Shown piece by piece: positions 7,662 to 16,049 of a stretch of DNA of 64,000 nt. Origin of the DNA: CAYHPY01 sp964358485 (GTDB lineage Bacteria > Elusimicrobiota > Elusimicrobia > UBA1565 > UBA9628). A program made the translations under genes and the position numbers. The notes under the pieces are model-generated. The model saw nothing but the letters and a program-made list of their open reading frames with translations, did not search any database and was not told the DNA's origin. Positions within the stretch are counted from its first letter, which is position 1, and each line of letters begins with the position of its first letter. The stretch lies in the NCBI GenBank assembly GCA_964358485.1, contig CAYHPY010000001.1, positions 124,001 through 188,000 of the forward strand, written 5' to 3'.

Positions 7662-8516
7662 ATGAGGATGCCAAAAAGGGGCCTTTGGGCGTTGGCGCTT
7701 TTATTCCTCCTTCCGGGAGCATGGGCGGCTCCACCCACCGATGAGGAGCTTGAGGCCGAGGACCGCAAGGAATTGGTCACGCCGGCGCCTCCGGATTTTA
7801 AGCCCGAGGGCGAAGAGCGGAAGCTGAAGCTGACGCTCATTGCCCGGGATTCGAAAATCCGCAAAGGCGAAAATTTTTGGTATCGCCTCGAGGTCCAAAA
7901 CGTCGGTCCTCGAGCCATTCCTTTTAAGGCGAAGTGGTCTTTTTTTAAGGTTGGATACGGAGAGGCGTTGAATTACCGTTTTCTGGTGACGCCTCCCGGC
8001 GGGGTCGAATTGGATCCGCCAATTCGGTTCATGTTGTCGATGGGTAGGGCCTATCTTGACCCTTTTGTTCCCGGTGGGGCAAAAATGTCGGTCGCCGAGC
8101 GGGCCGAAGCGGCTCGTAAAATTGCGGACGACATTCCCCGAAAAGAGGCGCGGGGTTTCGGGCTTCTGGTCAATTTGTCTTCGGGCGAGACTCTCCGCAC
8201 CCGTTCCTGGGAATACTTGGACCAAGGCCGCGCCTATCGGCGGCTGAGACAAGGTGAGGATCCATTTCCTGCAACCCCGGGAGAATTTAGGGAATTGGCT
8301 CTCGCTTCGTTTAAATTCGATAAGGTCGGCACTTATCGTATCCGAGTGGAATTCGCGGCCGATCCCTGGCTTGTGGCTCCGGATGAGGAAGAGATTCAGG
8401 AGGGAATTGAGTTTGGCCTCACCCGTGAATGGCAAATGGAGCAGTATGAAGAGAGGGTCCAAAGATCCCTCGGCCGATTCCAATCCAATATCGTCGAAGT
8501 CGAAGTCGTTCCGTGA
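7662..8516 (+). CDS. Secreted beta-sandwich-like protein A2 (module 2)
   Basis: The 284-residue paralogue of A1 has the same signal peptide, and the first ~50 residues are identical. From KPEGEERKLKLTLIARD on it diverges throughout while keeping the FWYRLEVQNVG and FFKVGYGEALNYRF segments and the final NIVEVEVVP strand. It overlaps B2 by GTGA. Length is exactly preserved despite the divergence, so both copies appear to be under selection. Role unknown: a chaperone, inhibitor or substrate-binding partner of the neighbouring HExxH protein would fit. Confidence 0.8.
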   Translation: MRMPKRGLWALALLFLLPGAWAAPPTDEELEAEDRKELVTPAPPDFKPEGEERKLKLTLIARDSKIRKGENFWYRLEVQNVGPRAIPFKAKWSFFKVGYGEALNYRFLVTPPGGVELDPPIRFMLSMGRAYLDPFVPGGAKMSVAERAEAARKIADDIPRKEARGFGLLVNLSSGETLRTRSWEYLDQGRAYRRLRQGEDPFPATPGEFRELALASFKFDKVGTYRIRVEFAADPWLVAPDEEEIQEGIEFGLTREWQMEQYEERVQRSLGRFQSNIVEVEVVP

Positions 8517-10084
8517 GAGTCGGGCTCCTCGCCCTTCTGTGGCTTATTTTCCCCGTTGGCCGGGCGGCTGCCGCCCCCTGCGATCTCGATCTTCAGAAAC
8601 GCGTTTCGGTTTGTGAGCCGCCTAAGGAGGAACGCGAACGACTGATGAAAATGGTGCGGCGAGTCGTCGAGGCGCACGGGATTTACCAGGATTCTTGGTC
8701 TCGGGAAATCACTCTGCGGGAAATGGCCGCCGGGAAGGAGGATTTGAATCTTCTGGGTAAATGGAGGCGGAGTTTGATCGATGTTGAATGGCAACGGAAG
8801 AGGATGGAGTTGTATGCGGGGCGTGCTTTATTGGCGGTTCAGAGAATTTACGGAATTGTCCCCACCGCCATTTCCCGAGAAGTCTTCAATGGCCCGTTTG
8901 CGCGCCATCCTGCACGGTGGGAGCCGCGCTTCTTGCATTCAAGAAAAATCGGCGAGGGCGAATATCAGGCGGCGTATCGGTCCGAGAAGTGTCCGGATGG
9001 CTCGGAATATTTTTTAGAAACGAGATTCGGGTCTGGGGATGGTGGAGTAACTGACGAGGACGGGCAGGTTAATATTGGAATTGAGGCGTTTTATTGGTCG
9101 GTCAGATATGGAAGCCCGCTCCTTTTGGCGTTGACGGTGCACCATGAGGAAGTCCATTTCTGGGAACTCGTGTCCAGCGGATGGGACACGCATGAGGACG
9201 GGGAGAAGCGCGTGTGGGGAAAGACGCTCGCGGCGGCGGAGGCCATGGGAGCCGATGCTCTCATGAAGAATGACATTGAGCAACAAATGCTGAATTTTGA
9301 AAAGGACGCGGAAGGCGGGGGGGATGGAGTGGCGGCGTCGAGTTCCCCGTTTCATAGCGAGAATATTCAGTTCGATGCGGCCTTTGACTTCGAGAAAGCC
9401 TTGTTGGATTCTCAGATGGCGAATCTGGAACGCGGGGCCTTATCCCGGCGGCTGGAGGATTTGAGGGCCGAAGCCGCGGGGAAATCCGAGGCGGCCAAGA
9501 AGGCCGGGATGTTGACACGCTTGGAGGAGGAGGCCGCCCGCTGCGGGTTCAAGTTGCTTCACCCGGGCAATTGGGATCGATACGGGTTCTATGAAGAGGA
9601 AGTTCCGGGGAATAGGCACTTGGGGGCGCACTATTATTTCGCCAGAGGCCTCAATTGGGATGAATTTCGGACGGTCCTTTTTCTGGCGAGGGTTTGCCTG
9701 GACGAAGGGCTGGGGGAGCCTTGCAACGACGGCCTGGACATCATCAATCTGCGATGGGGAAAGGACGGCTTCGGGGATGGGTGGGAGCTGGCGGTGGAAG
9801 GCGGCCAGGGTGGGCAAGAGGCGTGCCTCGAATACCTCCAGGGGCGGCTCAAACCCCCCATGAGCGTTCGCGGCATCGACACGGCGGCCTCGCGGGCCTG
9901 GAAAGACCTCCGAAAGCGTTGGAAGCGGGAGGGGGAGGCCGCCATGAGGCGCCACCGGCAGCAGCAGGCGGAGGCCGAACGGCCGCGAAAAATCCGGGAT
10001 CGCGACACTGATGATTCCGACGATGAGCGCCGTTGCGGCAATGCGAATTCAGAAACCGGAATCGTGGGTTGCCGCTCCCGCTGA
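8513..10084 (+). CDS. Secreted HExxH putative metallopeptidase B2 (module 2)
   Basis: The 523-residue paralogue of B1 starts at the GTG of the GTGA overlap, with leader VGLLALLWLIFPVGRAAA. The zinc motif is LTVHHEEVHFWELV (HEEVH) near residue 205. The following EKRVW keeps the spacing of the putative third ligand. It differs from B1 over the first ~300 residues, including a short insertion (SRKIGEGEYQAAYRSEKC). It is nearly identical over the last ~210, down to the identical C-terminal CGNANSETGIVGCRSR. Confidence 0.75.
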   Translation: MRVGLLALLWLIFPVGRAAAAPCDLDLQKRVSVCEPPKEERERLMKMVRRVVEAHGIYQDSWSREITLREMAAGKEDLNLLGKWRRSLIDVEWQRKRMELYAGRALLAVQRIYGIVPTAISREVFNGPFARHPARWEPRFLHSRKIGEGEYQAAYRSEKCPDGSEYFLETRFGSGDGGVTDEDGQVNIGIEAFYWSVRYGSPLLLALTVHHEEVHFWELVSSGWDTHEDGEKRVWGKTLAAAEAMGADALMKNDIEQQMLNFEKDAEGGGDGVAASSSPFHSENIQFDAAFDFEKALLDSQMANLERGALSRRLEDLRAEAAGKSEAAKKAGMLTRLEEEAARCGFKLLHPGNWDRYGFYEEEVPGNRHLGAHYYFARGLNWDEFRTVLFLARVCLDEGLGEPCNDGLDIINLRWGKDGFGDGWELAVEGGQGGQEACLEYLQGRLKPPMSVRGIDTAASRAWKDLRKRWKREGEAAMRRHRQQQAEAERPRKIRDRDTDDSDDERRCGNANSETGIVGCRSR

Positions 10085-10119
10085 CCGAGCCGTCCTTTCC
10101 TCCCCGGTTCCGGCATTGC

Positions 10120-10125
10120 TACAAT
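10120..10125 (+). promoter_or_regulatory. -10 box TACAAT before the gene at 10135
   Basis: TACAAT with 9 nt to the ATG. This block is missing from the unit-1 copy of the region. Confidence 0.55.
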
Positions 10126-10134
10126 CAATCCGGC

Positions 10135-10731
10135 ATGGCATTCTCCTCGGTTCTGGCCCTTCTCCTGGCTTTGACGGCCCCCTCCCGGGCCGGCGAGGCG
10201 CCCGCCGTCCCCACCTCCGCCTCCGCTCCGGCGAAGGCCGAGGTCAAGGCCTCCACCGCCGCCGCCAAGCCGGGGGCCGTTCCGGGGATGAAGAAGTTCG
10301 TCGCCCATGTCCTGGAGGAGGGGATGTCGGAATCCCTGCCCTCGGCCTTGGTCGCCGCCTATGAGCTTCCGGAGGGCCTGGACGGAAGGATTTTGCAGGT
10401 CACTCCGCAGGAAACCACCGACGGCCTGCTCCACGCTTTCAACGCCCTGGTTCTCGAAGAAGAGCCCTCCAAGGTCCAGCGCTTGATCCTGCTGGCCCGC
10501 AAGCAGGCGGGCGACGGCCGGAACACCGAATTCCACGCCTTCATTTGCGCTCCCGACGGAACCTTGATCAGGGTGGTCCGCTCCGCCTGGAAAAACGACC
10601 CGGAGGGCCAGGCGATGGGCGCCTCGGCGTCGCATCGTCCGTTGAGCGCGGCGTCCCCGGCGGTCAAAGCTCTTTTCCGCCACGAGCTGGATTTCTGGCT
10701 CAAGGGCCGCTTCCGGAAAAAGCAGGAATAA
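10135..10731 (+). CDS. Exported hypothetical protein
   Basis: The 198-residue protein has a signal peptide (MAFSSVLALLLALTAPSRAG), then an Ala/Pro/Lys linker to about residue 45 and a compact domain. I see no known motif. The segment TEFHAFICAPDGTLIRVVRS near residue 140 looks like a beta-hairpin core. The ATG was chosen because a TACAAT box ends 9 nt before it and the signal peptide begins there. The stop lies one base before the ATG of sthA, so the two are probably co-transcribed. A leader-only remnant is at 7460. Confidence 0.75.
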   Translation: MAFSSVLALLLALTAPSRAGEAPAVPTSASAPAKAEVKASTAAAKPGAVPGMKKFVAHVLEEGMSESLPSALVAAYELPEGLDGRILQVTPQETTDGLLHAFNALVLEEEPSKVQRLILLARKQAGDGRNTEFHAFICAPDGTLIRVVRSAWKNDPEGQAMGASASHRPLSAASPAVKALFRHELDFWLKGRFRKKQE

Positions 10732-10732
10732 G

Positions 10733-12151
10733 ATGGCCCGCCAATCCGCCTACGACGTGGTCGTCATCGGCAGCGGGCCGGGCGGCGAGGGCGCGGCCAT
10801 GAAGTCGGTGAAAGCCGGGCTCTCCACCGCGGTCGTGGAATCCTTCCGGGAAGTCGGGGGAGCCTGCACGCACCGGGGGACCATCCCCAGCAAGGCCCTG
10901 CGCCAAGCCGTTCAGCAATTGGCCGAGTTTCGGCGCAATCCCTGGTATAAGCGCGCGGCCGCCCGCTTTTCCGTCGATTTCCCCGATCTCTTGAAGGAAG
11001 CCGACCGGGTGATGTCGGCCCAGGTGCGCCTGCGGACCTCGTTTTACGAGCGCAACGGGGTCAAGATTTTGGAAGGCCGCGCCGCCTTCGGCGGGAAAAA
11101 CGAGATCCGGGTGGAGCATCCGGAGCACGGCGCCCTGGTCCTGAAAGCGGCCAATGTCGTCCTGGCCATGGGCTCCCGTCCTTACCGTCCCCCGGAGGTG
11201 GATTTTTCCCATCCCCGCGTGCTCGACAGCGACAAGGTCCTGGGCCTCAAGGAAACCCCGGCGTCGATCGTGATCTTCGGGGCCGGCGTGGTCGGCTGCG
11301 AGTACGCCTCCATTTTCCGGAGCCTGGGCTCGAAGGTAACCTTGGTCAACACCCGGGAGAAGCTTTTGACCTTCCTGGACGACGAAATCATCGACGCCTT
11401 GAGCTACCACCTGCGCGACCAGGGCGTGATCCTCCTGCACAACGAGGAGCATGCCAAGGTGGAGGCCGACGAGAAGGGAGTTTCCTTGCATCTGAAATCC
11501 GGGAAAAAGATTCGGGCCGAGTGCCTGCTCTGGGCCAACGGCCGGACCGGCAACACCGATGGCATGGGGCTCGAGTCCCTGGGCGTCAAGCTCGACTCCC
11601 GGGGCAACGTCCAGGTGGACGAGAATTACCGGACCGCGGCCCCGCATGTCTTCGCGGTGGGCGACGTGGTGGGTTTCCCGGCCTTGGCCTCGGCGGCCTA
11701 CGACCAGGGGCGCTTTGCCGCCACCCAGATCGTGGAGGGCCGCTGCGACGAGCGCTTGGCCCGGGACATCCCCGCCGGAATCTATACTTTGCCGGAGATT
11801 TCCAGCGTCGGGCGCACCGAGCGGGAGCTCACGGCGGCCAAGGTGCCCTACGAGGTTGGCCATGCCTTTTTCCGGAGCCTGGCCCGGGCCCAGCTCATGG
11901 GCGAGACCGTGGGCATGCTCAAGCTTTTGTTTCACCGGGACACCCTGGAGATTTTGGGCGTGCACTGCTTCGGCTCCCAGGCCGCCGAGATCATCCACAT
12001 CGGCCAGGCGATTTATTCCCAGAAGGGCCCGGCCAACTCCCTGCTCTACTTCATCAACACCACCTTCAATTATCCCACCATGGCCGAAGCCTACCGCGTC
12101 GCCGCGCTCAACGGCTACAACCGCCTCAAAGGCATCGCCCCCAAGGCCTAG
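10733..12151 (+). CDS. sthA: Soluble pyridine nucleotide transhydrogenase
   Basis: This 472-residue flavoprotein of the pyridine nucleotide-disulfide oxidoreductase family catalyses hydride exchange between NADH/NAD and NADPH/NADP in the cytosol. The FAD loop GSGPGGEGAAMKSVKAG is at residues ~12-28. The diagnostic sequence GGACTHRGTIPSKALR (~44-59) lacks the second redox Cys of lipoamide dehydrogenases, which is the SthA signature. The NAD(P) loop FGAGVVGCEYASIF is at ~180, and the C-terminal dimerisation domain is complete. Length is normal. It follows the exported protein gene by one base and precedes a palindromic repeat. It could balance NADPH for the redox enzymes encoded downstream. Confidence 0.93.
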   Translation: MARQSAYDVVVIGSGPGGEGAAMKSVKAGLSTAVVESFREVGGACTHRGTIPSKALRQAVQQLAEFRRNPWYKRAAARFSVDFPDLLKEADRVMSAQVRLRTSFYERNGVKILEGRAAFGGKNEIRVEHPEHGALVLKAANVVLAMGSRPYRPPEVDFSHPRVLDSDKVLGLKETPASIVIFGAGVVGCEYASIFRSLGSKVTLVNTREKLLTFLDDEIIDALSYHLRDQGVILLHNEEHAKVEADEKGVSLHLKSGKKIRAECLLWANGRTGNTDGMGLESLGVKLDSRGNVQVDENYRTAAPHVFAVGDVVGFPALASAAYDQGRFAATQIVEGRCDERLARDIPAGIYTLPEISSVGRTERELTAAKVPYEVGHAFFRSLARAQLMGETVGMLKLLFHRDTLEILGVHCFGSQAAEIIHIGQAIYSQKGPANSLLYFINTTFNYPTMAEAYRVAALNGYNRLKGIAPKA

Positions 12152-12154
12152 GAT

Positions 12155-12219
12155 GGTGCCAGGTATCCACTTTCTTAACATTCGCCCGGGGAAAGTTTAG
12201 AAAGTGGATACCTGGCACC
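12155..12219. repeat. Complete REP-like palindrome, GGTGCCAGGTATCC family
   Basis: Perfect 21-bp arms (12155-12175 and 12199-12219) around a 23-nt loop containing GCCCGGGGAAAG. It forms a strong hairpin directly between sthA and the next gene. Its right arm ends 6 nt before the ATG at 12226. Single arms of the same family are at 1206 and 3236. Confidence 0.95.
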
Positions 12220-12225
12220 AATGAT

Positions 12226-12909
12226 ATGAAGGGTTTGAGGGGGGTGGGGGTTGTCGTTGGGGTGGTCTTGGCGGTCATGGTCGTTCGCGCCAAGGGCGGG
12301 TGGTTTTTGGAGTCGTTCGCTTTGGGGATGAAGAGTTTCGGCGCTTTCGCCCCCGCGGTTTTGATCTTGGCTTATGTTCCGGCCTGCCTGTTTTTGATTC
12401 CCGGGTCGGCCCTGAGCCTGGCGGCGGGAGCGGTGTTCGGGACGCTCCGGGGGACGATCTATGTTTCGGCGGGCTCGGTCCTGGGGGCGTGCGCGGCTTT
12501 TTTCGCCGGGCGCTATTTGGCCCGGGACTGGGTGCGGGGCCGGCTGGCCGAGCATCCGCGCTTGGAGGTCTTGAGCAAGGCGGTCGGCAAGGAAGGCTGG
12601 AAATTGGTCGGCTTGACCCGGCTTTCCCCGGTGTTTCCCTTCAACCTGCTCAACTACGCCTACGGGGTGAGCGAGGTTTCCTTCCGGGATTACCTGCTGG
12701 CCTCCTGGATCGGGATGCTGCCCGGGACTTTGCTTTACGTGTCGTTGGGCTCCTTGCTGGGAGAGGCGACGGGAGTCAGCGAGGCCGCGGGCTTGATGAG
12801 CGCGGCCCCCGGCTACCGGTGGGTCTCCATCCTGGGCTTTTTGGCCACGGTCGCGGTGGCGGTCCTGGCGGGAAAGCTGGCCAAGGACGCGCTCGAGAGG
12901 AAACTCTAA
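12226..12909 (+). CDS. TVP38/TMEM64 family membrane protein
   Basis: The 227-residue integral membrane protein has about six hydrophobic segments. It carries the family core: 'FLIPGSALSLAAGAVFG' near residue 55, 'RLSPVFPFNLLNYAYGVSEV' near 135, and SWIGMLPGTLLYVSLG near 165. This is the SNARE-associated (VTT/DedA-like) domain linked to lipid scrambling or small-molecule transport in other organisms. The ATG at 12226 is preceded only by the palindromic repeat, so the leader is made of repeat DNA. The stop overlaps the next ATG (TAATG). Confidence 0.88.
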   Translation: MKGLRGVGVVVGVVLAVMVVRAKGGWFLESFALGMKSFGAFAPAVLILAYVPACLFLIPGSALSLAAGAVFGTLRGTIYVSAGSVLGACAAFFAGRYLARDWVRGRLAEHPRLEVLSKAVGKEGWKLVGLTRLSPVFPFNLLNYAYGVSEVSFRDYLLASWIGMLPGTLLYVSLGSLLGEATGVSEAAGLMSAAPGYRWVSILGFLATVAVAVLAGKLAKDALERKL

Positions 12910-14246
12910 TGGAACCGGAACTGGGTTGCGTGCGCCGCACCTTGCGCTTCTATGGGACCCTCTTTGCCGGGTCGGGGGTGGCCTTCCTCCTGGCCGGGGG
13001 CTGGGTCCTGTGGGGGATGAACTTGATCGGGGCCCGCCTTCCCGGGGGCGCCGAGGTCCCGCTGGGGCCGGTAACGCTTTGGTTGGGATTGACCGGCTCG
13101 CTCATGGCGGTTCTGGTGGCCGCGACATTTTTCCTGGCGCGCGACCCGCGCCAGGAAAACATCTGGTTTCTGGTCATTCTTTCTAAGTTCGTTTCGGCGG
13201 GATTGTTCGCGGCGTTCGCTTTTGCCACGGGCAACTCCGGGTTTTTGCTGGCGGCGGCGACCGACGGCCTCATCGGCCTTCATTACATTTACTTGCGGGG
13301 GATCGTCCGGTTGTACCGGCACGGGACCTTCGAGCCGTACTTTCCCGCCGCGAGCGGTCCTTTCTACGAGGTGTGGTTTGCCAAGGCCAACGATCCCAAG
13401 ACCCGGAGCGCGGTCTGGGTGCGCTATGTTTTCGAGCGGGGCGTCGAAGGCGCGCGCGCTTCGTGCTGGTGGATCCTCTTTGACGCCCCCTCCGGCAAGG
13501 TGGCCCACGGGAAATGGGAATGGGACGCCTCCGAGCTCTTGAGCGGCCCGAAGAGTCCGTTCCGCCTCAATGTCTCGCGGGTGGAGCCGGGGCGGCTGTT
13601 GGGGGCGGGGGAGGGCGCTTTCTGGGATTTCGCCTGGACGAACGCCGGCGCGCCGGCGTTCTCCTTCGTCCCCCCGGTCCTGGCGGGGATTTTGCCGTCG
13701 GGGTATGCCGTTCCGTTGAGCCTCGGGCGTTTCACGGGCAGCGCGACCATCGACGGCACGACGCTGGAGCTCAAAGACGCCCCGGGTTCTATCGGCCACC
13801 TGTGGGGCCCGCGCATGGCCCAGTCCTGGCGCTGGGCCCACGCGGTCTTGGACGGAAAAAACGGCCCTTCGGTTCTGGAGATCTTGACGGCGCGGGTCAT
13901 GCTCGGGCCGTGCCGCTCCCCGGAAATGACCACGGCTCATTTCTGGCACGAGGGGCGGCATTATCAGAGCGTCGGCCTGCTCGCGGCCCTGACCACGGCC
14001 TCCCGGCGGGAAGGGGAGACTTGGACTTTCCGGATCGATTTCGGGGAGCTGTCGGTCGAGGGGGAGTGCTCCCCCGCCGCTGGCTTAAGCGTTGCGTTGC
14101 CGTACCAAAGTCCCGACGGCCGCGCCTTGACCTGCCAGAATTCCAAAACCGGAGCCATGCGCCTGACCCTCCGCCGTCCCGGGCGGGAGGCGGAAATCCT
14201 GTCGACGGCCGATCAGGCCGCCGTCGAATTCGCCGGGCCCGCATGA
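12909..14246 (+). CDS. Membrane protein with lipocalin/CrtC-like domain
   Basis: The 445-residue protein has an N-terminal membrane part with four helices (residues ~12-130). It is followed by a soluble region with the pattern of the lipocalin-like superfamily that includes hydroxyneurosporene synthase (CrtC), AttH and tocopherol cyclase. 'FYEVWFAKAND' and CWWILFDAPSGKVAHGKWEW are early strands, and GSIGHLWGPRMAQSWRWAHA near residue 295 matches the HxWG-type signature of that group. A hydrophobic lipid or isoprenoid ligand is likely, and the reaction is not known. It overlaps its neighbours on both sides (TAATG, ATGA), placing it firmly in the operon. Confidence 0.7.
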   Translation: MEPELGCVRRTLRFYGTLFAGSGVAFLLAGGWVLWGMNLIGARLPGGAEVPLGPVTLWLGLTGSLMAVLVAATFFLARDPRQENIWFLVILSKFVSAGLFAAFAFATGNSGFLLAAATDGLIGLHYIYLRGIVRLYRHGTFEPYFPAASGPFYEVWFAKANDPKTRSAVWVRYVFERGVEGARASCWWILFDAPSGKVAHGKWEWDASELLSGPKSPFRLNVSRVEPGRLLGAGEGAFWDFAWTNAGAPAFSFVPPVLAGILPSGYAVPLSLGRFTGSATIDGTTLELKDAPGSIGHLWGPRMAQSWRWAHAVLDGKNGPSVLEILTARVMLGPCRSPEMTTAHFWHEGRHYQSVGLLAALTTASRREGETWTFRIDFGELSVEGECSPAAGLSVALPYQSPDGRALTCQNSKTGAMRLTLRRPGREAEILSTADQAAVEFAGPA

Positions 14247-14623
14247 ACGCGGCCGCCCTTATTTTCCCCCTGCTGGCGGCGTACGCCGCGCACGCCCAAA
14301 GCCCGGTTTCGCAAGAAGAGCTCAAGCGCCAACTCGAGCGCCGTCTCTCGTTTTTTCCGTTTTGGATGCGGCTTTACTTCGCGGCGAGCGCCGTTTATGT
14401 CGGTTGGCTCGGCCCGACTTTGGTCCTGGGCCGCTGGCGGCGCTTTTCCGCGCTGGATGAAGTCGAGGCCGAGGACTGCCTGGGCCGCCTTCAGCGCGAC
14501 GGGCGGCTCTTCATCCGCGGGCCTTTCCTGGGGATCAAGAGCCTGCTGTTGGCGTGCTGTTACGGCTCTCCCGAGTTTTTGAAAACCATCGGCTATCGGG
14601 CGGGGGCCAAGTCCCATGCTTGA
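14243..14623 (+). CDS. Small membrane protein in the GMC operon
   Basis: The 126-residue protein has an Ala-rich leader (MNAAALIFPLLAAYAAHAQS), then an amphipathic stretch and a second hydrophobic segment (RLYFAASAVYVGWLGPTLVL). A cytosolic tail follows (GIKSLLLACCYGSPEFLKTI). I do not recognise a family. It starts inside the previous stop (ATGA) and ends 8 nt inside the following GMC oxidoreductase gene. This tight coupling suggests an accessory or membrane-anchor subunit of that enzyme. Confidence 0.72.
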   Translation: MNAAALIFPLLAAYAAHAQSPVSQEELKRQLERRLSFFPFWMRLYFAASAVYVGWLGPTLVLGRWRRFSALDEVEAEDCLGRLQRDGRLFIRGPFLGIKSLLLACCYGSPEFLKTIGYRAGAKSHA

Positions 14624-16049
14624 GGATTTCGATTTTGCGGTGGCGGGCGGCGGAGCGGCGGGCTGCGCCTTGGCCGAGCGGCTCTCTTCGGAAGGCGCGC
14701 GGGTGCTGCTCATCGAGAAAGGCGGCCGGGCCAAGCCCGGGGCCGACGCCTTCGAGGCGGTGTATCGTTACTACACCCGCGCCGGGCTCTCCGCTTCTCT
14801 AGGCAACTGCCTTCTGCCCATTCCAACCGGGACGGCGCTCGGCGGGACCACCACCATCAACTCGGCCACCTGCCTGATGACTCCCAAGGAAACCTTGGAG
14901 CGCTGGGAGCGGGGGGCGGCGGGCGGCTTTTCGGCGGGGGAATTTCAGGGTCATCTGGACGAGGCCTGGCGGCGCCTGATGGTCAAGACCGCTCCGGCCG
15001 AAACGATGAGCGCTTCCAGCGGATTGTTTCTCAAGGGGCTGAGCGCGCTGGGCTTGGAGGGCGGCCACCGCCTGGACCGCGCCGAGGACCGGTGCGTCGG
15101 CTCGGGGCTTTGCTGTTTCGTCTGCCCCGAGGACGCCAAGATGAGCGCGGAGAAGGCGTTTTTGCGGCGGCCCGCGGCGGGGCTTGAGATCGCCGTGGAC
15201 ACCGGACTGGAGTCGATTTCCGAGGAGCCCTCGGCCGTCCGGCTCCTTCTGCGCGGCCCCGGCGGAACTCGCCGGATCGTTCGATGCGGGCGGCTGGTCC
15301 TGGCCTGCGGGAGCCTGGCCACGCCCTATTTCGTCCGCCGGTTCAAGCTGGGCGCCCGTTGGGCGGCGGCGGGCAACGAGCTTTCCCTGCATCCGGCCAG
15401 CAAGGTCTTCGCCCTCTTCGACGAATCGGTGAAAAGCTGGACCGGCGTGCCCCAAGGCGCGGGCTGGGTGGACCCGCGGGAGCCGCTCATCCGCTACGAG
15501 GGCGTCTACACCCCGCCGGAGATGGCGGCGGTGACCATGCCCTTGGAGGGACGCGCGCTGGCGTGGTGGTTGTCCCGCTACGACAAGGTGGCGACCTTCG
15601 GCTTTATGATCCGCGACCGCAGCCGGGGCAGCGTCCGCTATCCCGGAGGGCCGGACCTTCCCCTGATCCGCTACGACATGGGCCCCGAGGACGCCGCCCT
15701 CATGGTCCGGGCCATGAAGTTCGTGGGCCGGGCGTTTTTCGCGGCCGGGGCCAAGCGGGTGGTCATCCCCATCAACCGCGAAGGAAACGATTTCACGGAC
15801 GCCGCGGCCCTGGAGCGCGAGGAGTTTCCCGGCGCCCGGCCCCGGGAATTTCAGATGATGGCCTTCCACCCATTGGGGACTTGCGGGGCGGGACGCGCGG
15901 TGGGCTGGGACCTGGCTTTGACGGACCGGATTTTCGTCTGCGACGGCTCGGTGGTGCCGGAAAGCCTGGGGGTCAATCCCCAGATCACGATCTACGCCTT
16001 CGCGCTGAGGCTGGCCGAGCGGCTTCTGGGAAGGGTCCATGCGGGTTGA
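14616..16049 (+). CDS. GMC family FAD oxidoreductase 1
   Basis: The 477-residue flavoprotein has the ADP-binding motif FAVAGGGAAGCALAERLS at the N-terminus, and GTALGGTTTINSATC near residue 70, the GMC signature 1 region. Its C-terminal 'MAFHPLGTCGAG ... VVPESLGVNPQITIYAFAL' carries the His and Asn positions of GMC catalysis. A cluster of Cys (CVGSGLCCFVCPED, ~165-178) recalls Fe-S binding patterns. GMC enzymes oxidise alcohols such as choline, sterols or sugars, and the substrate here is unknown. It overlaps both neighbours, so a two-GMC complex or sequential steps are likely. Confidence 0.88.
   Translation: MLEDFDFAVAGGGAAGCALAERLSSEGARVLLIEKGGRAKPGADAFEAVYRYYTRAGLSASLGNCLLPIPTGTALGGTTTINSATCLMTPKETLERWERGAAGGFSAGEFQGHLDEAWRRLMVKTAPAETMSASSGLFLKGLSALGLEGGHRLDRAEDRCVGSGLCCFVCPEDAKMSAEKAFLRRPAAGLEIAVDTGLESISEEPSAVRLLLRGPGGTRRIVRCGRLVLACGSLATPYFVRRFKLGARWAAAGNELSLHPASKVFALFDESVKSWTGVPQGAGWVDPREPLIRYEGVYTPPEMAAVTMPLEGRALAWWLSRYDKVATFGFMIRDRSRGSVRYPGGPDLPLIRYDMGPEDAALMVRAMKFVGRAFFAAGAKRVVIPINREGNDFTDAAALEREEFPGARPREFQMMAFHPLGTCGAGRAVGWDLALTDRIFVCDGSVVPESLGVNPQITIYAFALRLAERLLGRVHAG

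Larger units (their letters stand above)
7494..10194. repeat. Tandem duplication II, unit 2
   Basis: Holds the GNAT 3' end, gene A2, gene B2 and the start of the gene at 10135. Flanks and the outer parts of A and B are nearly identical to unit 1. The middle is strongly diverged. Confidence 0.85.

Noticed and set aside
15100..15160. Fe-S cluster in GMC oxidoreductase 1 from CVGSGLCCFVC
   Set aside because: Cys spacing is suggestive, but GMC enzymes of this branch commonly have Cys-rich loops without a cluster; not enough evidence.
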